From an uncultured Eubacterium sp. (GTDB taxonomy: Bacteria; Bacillota; Clostridia; Lachnospirales; Lachnospiraceae), in contig USBB01000054.1 of NCBI GenBank assembly GCA_900552795.1, positions 1-6,726 on the forward strand: 6,726 nucleotides of DNA. The letters run 5' to 3'. Both the position numbers and the translations under genes were made by a program. Below the pieces are notes generated by a model that had not been told where the DNA came from, made no database searches, and worked only from the letters and a program-made list of their open reading frames with translations. Below, in pieces: positions 5,312 to 6,726 of this stretch (within the stretch, counting starts at the first letter, position 1; each line of letters opens with the position of its first letter).

Positions 5312-5340
5312 ATTTTATCGTATTTGCATTTTTATGTCAA
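5312..5340 (-). promoter_or_regulatory. Sigma-A type promoter for the riboswitch-like leader
   Basis: Minus strand TTGACA (5340-5335), a 17-base spacer, then TAAAAT (5317-5312). A perfect -35, an ideal spacer and a one-mismatch -10 make this the clearest promoter in the window. Transcription would begin near 5305, a few bases before the aptamer. Confidence 0.8.
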
Positions 5341-5362
5341 TTTTTAGGTTAGTAATGTTTTA

Positions 5363-5459
5363 TCATATATTTTCCTTATATGGTGTCCACTTCTGAACAA
5401 TACAATCTACATCTTTTAATTCTACATACTTATATTGCTATTTTTCCTAATGTTTTCAT
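5363..5459 (-). pseudogene. Possible short gene remnant between array and promoter
   Basis: ATG 5459 opens MKTLGKIAI and stops; one base shift continues as YKYVELKDVDCIVQKWTPYKENI up to TGA 5363-5365. The two pieces read like one small protein broken by a frameshift. There is no good ribosome binding site and no recognised family. The rest of 5341-5522 shows only T-rich sequence without a supported gene; plus-strand open frames there are low-complexity. Confidence 0.25.
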
Positions 5460-5522
5460 TTTATTACTTTCTATTCACCATTTTTCAAGTTTTCCCGTGC
5501 AGTATGCATTATTTTGATTCAA

Positions 5523-5906
5523 TCATACTTCTATTTTCTTTTTTTCTTGAACTACTTCTATTTTATCCTTGGCAATTTCTTTCTCATACAAGTACTTATC
5601 TGTTCTATTCAATCCAAGTATATCAGCAATTTTTCTATCACCTGTGCCTACAAAAAAAGTATCTTTCAACTCTTTCCTAATACTAACCTTATAACCATTA
5701 ATCAAACCATAAGTTCTACACTCATATGCTTCTTGAATTTCATTTGGCGAAATTATTTTACTATATACTCCGCTATTATATTCATCAACAAACGTTGCAT
5801 CTATTATTTCGCGATTTGTTGTAATTATTATTAAGTTTCCATCATTATCCTCATTTAATTCGTACTCATTTCCATTATATACACAAAATTCTCCATTTTT
5901 TATCAT
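5523..5906 (-). CDS. Candidate immunity protein of the rightmost toxin
   Basis: 127 residues, soluble and beta-rich: MIKNGEFCVYNGNEYELNED, GNLIIITTNREIIDATF, GVYSKIISPNEIQEAY, RTYGLINGYKVSI, FFVGTGDRKIADILGLNR at 84-101, and a charged tail KIEVVQEKKKIEV. It starts at ATG 5906, three bases after the toxin stop, with AAAGGA inside the toxin's last codons, so it is coupled to that toxin. It is the best-preserved full-length member of a family found four times here: this gene, 5154-4768 (diverged), the first half of 4751-4167, and the 3515-3365 remnant. The family name is not known to me. The immunity role is inferred from position and size. Confidence 0.8.
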   Translation of the reverse strand: MIKNGEFCVYNGNEYELNEDNDGNLIIITTNREIIDATFVDEYNSGVYSKIISPNEIQEAYECRTYGLINGYKVSIRKELKDTFFVGTGDRKIADILGLNRTDKYLYEKEIAKDKIEVVQEKKKIEV

Positions 5907-5909
5907 TTT

Positions 5910-6726
5910 CTATTTTCCTTTCACTTCTACAAAATGTTTACCATCAAATATTGCAACAACAGTATCTTTTCCATTAACAACTTTATGTAATTCCGCACCT
6001 TTCTTAGGTTTTACATATTCACCACTTAAAGACCACTCGGGTATAATTTGCCCATTCCTTGCACCTGTAAATCCATTTAATGTACAAGGAGGACCATCTG
6101 TATTTGTTCCACCGAATATTTCCCCATATGGTGTCTTTATTTTTTCTGCATCTGTTGTCTTGAATTTAATATATGCATAAGTATCTCCACCTTCCGGATA
6201 CGGTCTTACTCCATCACCTGTTACATAATCAAGTCGCGACGACTCCACAACATTATCATATCCTTTTATGTGTGATACATCATCATATATTGCCACATAA
6301 CCGCCAATTGTAGACCAGCCATCTTCTCCTATATACTTGTCTATATCCGAAGCCGGTATTGTCTTTTGAATATAAGTGTTAGCATCTATCTTTGGAACTG
6401 CCTCGTGTATTGCCTTCATCTGTGCGATTTGCTCCTTTGTTAAATCCTTTACATCCGTCAATCTTAACTTATTAAATTCTTCTAATGTTAATCCCTGCTG
6501 TTTTAACACTTCTCCCAAATTTTTATTTGCAAAGCTAGAATTTGTTGTTTCATCCAACACATCCCCGATTTTTTTAACCTCAGCATCACTCAGCGTCTTT
6601 GCCCCAATCTCTATTCCATCTGCATTTTTAAATAACAACTTATTTCCCGAAATACTTACTGTAATTCCTGTTGCAAGACTCAACATCATTGTTACCGGTA
6701 CCGGCCAGTCAAAGGCTTCTCCCAGC
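5910..6726 (-). CDS. Polymorphic toxin, C-terminal part (N-terminal part beyond window)
   Basis: The frame is open through the right edge, reading LGEAFDWPVPVT before MMLSLATGITVSISGNKLL, so the ATG at 6689 is internal and the protein continues outside. From that methionine: linker 1-40 (NADGIEIGAKTLSDAE), a helical spacer with LTLEEFNKLRLTDVKDLTKEQIAQM, then a toxin domain of about residues 101-259. Visible words: TIPASDID, WSTIGGYVAIYDDV, SSRLDYVTGDG, GDTYAYIKFKTTD, TPYGEIFGG, NGFTGARNGQIIPEW, GAELHKVVNGKDTVVAIF. The set (GGYVA..DD, RLDY, IKFK, NGFTG, PEW, GAEL) resembles toxin tips I have seen at the end of large secreted proteins, possibly of ADP-ribosyltransferase or NADase-like fold; not a secure assignment. 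It may be the tip of the full-length toxin or another silent cassette. Confidence 0.75.
   Translation of the reverse strand, partial: LGEAFDWPVPVTMMLSLATGITVSISGNKLLFKNADGIEIGAKTLSDAEVKKIGDVLDETTNSSFANKNLGEVLKQQGLTLEEFNKLRLTDVKDLTKEQIAQMKAIHEAVPKIDANTYIQKTIPASDIDKYIGEDGWSTIGGYVAIYDDVSHIKGYDNVVESSRLDYVTGDGVRPYPEGGDTYAYIKFKTTDAEKIKTPYGEIFGGTNTDGPPCTLNGFTGARNGQIIPEWSLSGEYVKPKKGAELHKVVNGKDTVVAIFDGKHFVEVKGK
6584..6726 (-). repeat. Shared toxin-linker repeat, copy A
   Basis: About 143 bp that match 3171-3313 at roughly nine bases in ten and 1198-1270 over a shorter span. It encodes the conserved linker through the hydrophobic VPVTMMLSLATGITVSI to KTLSDAE and gives the homology needed to swap toxin tips. 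Confidence 0.85.

Noticed and set aside
5435..5834. Plus-strand frames with long hydrophobic stretches
   Set aside because: Antisense to the 5906-5523 gene and the T-rich stretch beside it; hydrophobicity follows from T-richness.
1..6726. CRISPR array, tRNA or rRNA genes
   Set aside because: No regularly spaced short repeats and no tRNA- or rRNA-like sequence were seen; the repeats present are coding linkers or gene fragments.

Overview
The window looks like an accessory region of a low-GC Gram-positive genome. Strong AAGGAGG-type ribosome binding sites, AT-rich coding sequence, polymorphic-toxin linkers and a c-di-GMP-I-like riboswitch suggest Clostridia, probably Lachnospiraceae. That placement is inference; there is no taxonomic marker in the window.

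Apart from an IS110-family transposase tail at the left edge (plus strand), everything reads on the minus strand, so genes run right to left. The region is a polymorphic-toxin cassette array. Toxin C-terminal domains hang on a shared linker (key words DWPVPITMM, ITVSISGNKLL, NADGIEIGAKTLSD) and each is followed by a small immunity-type gene. Right to left: (1) the C-terminal part of a toxin entering from beyond 6726 and its partner (5906-5523); (2) a gene-poor stretch with a near-consensus sigma-A promoter (TTGACA, 17 nt, TAAAAT), a c-di-GMP-I (GEMM) riboswitch-like leader and an intrinsic terminator; (3) an operon-like trio: a small immunity-like protein (5154-4768), a chimeric gene whose first half is an immunity domain and whose second half is a TNT-type NAD glycohydrolase domain (4751-4167), and an overlapping candidate antidote starting at TTG (4174-3605); (4) a decayed mosaic of toxin linker and immunity fragment (3600-3365); (5) a toxin C-terminal cassette (3321-2692) with overlapping partner (2705-2292); (6) two coupled immunity-like genes without their own toxin (2267-1791, 1794-1318); (7) a start-less, frameshifted toxin cassette (1271-550) with a zinc-ribbon immunity-type partner (534-295); (8) the IS110 tail.

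How it probably works: the full-length toxin backbone should lie to the right of the window, and the start-less downstream cassettes act as a reservoir or graveyard of alternative toxin tips, while the immunity genes with good ribosome binding sites may still be expressed to protect against kin. Several junctions (about 3516, about 4448, 1271) show that recombination has joined immunity and toxin pieces illegitimately. The least expected combination is a putative c-di-GMP riboswitch in front of an immunity-TNT chimera.
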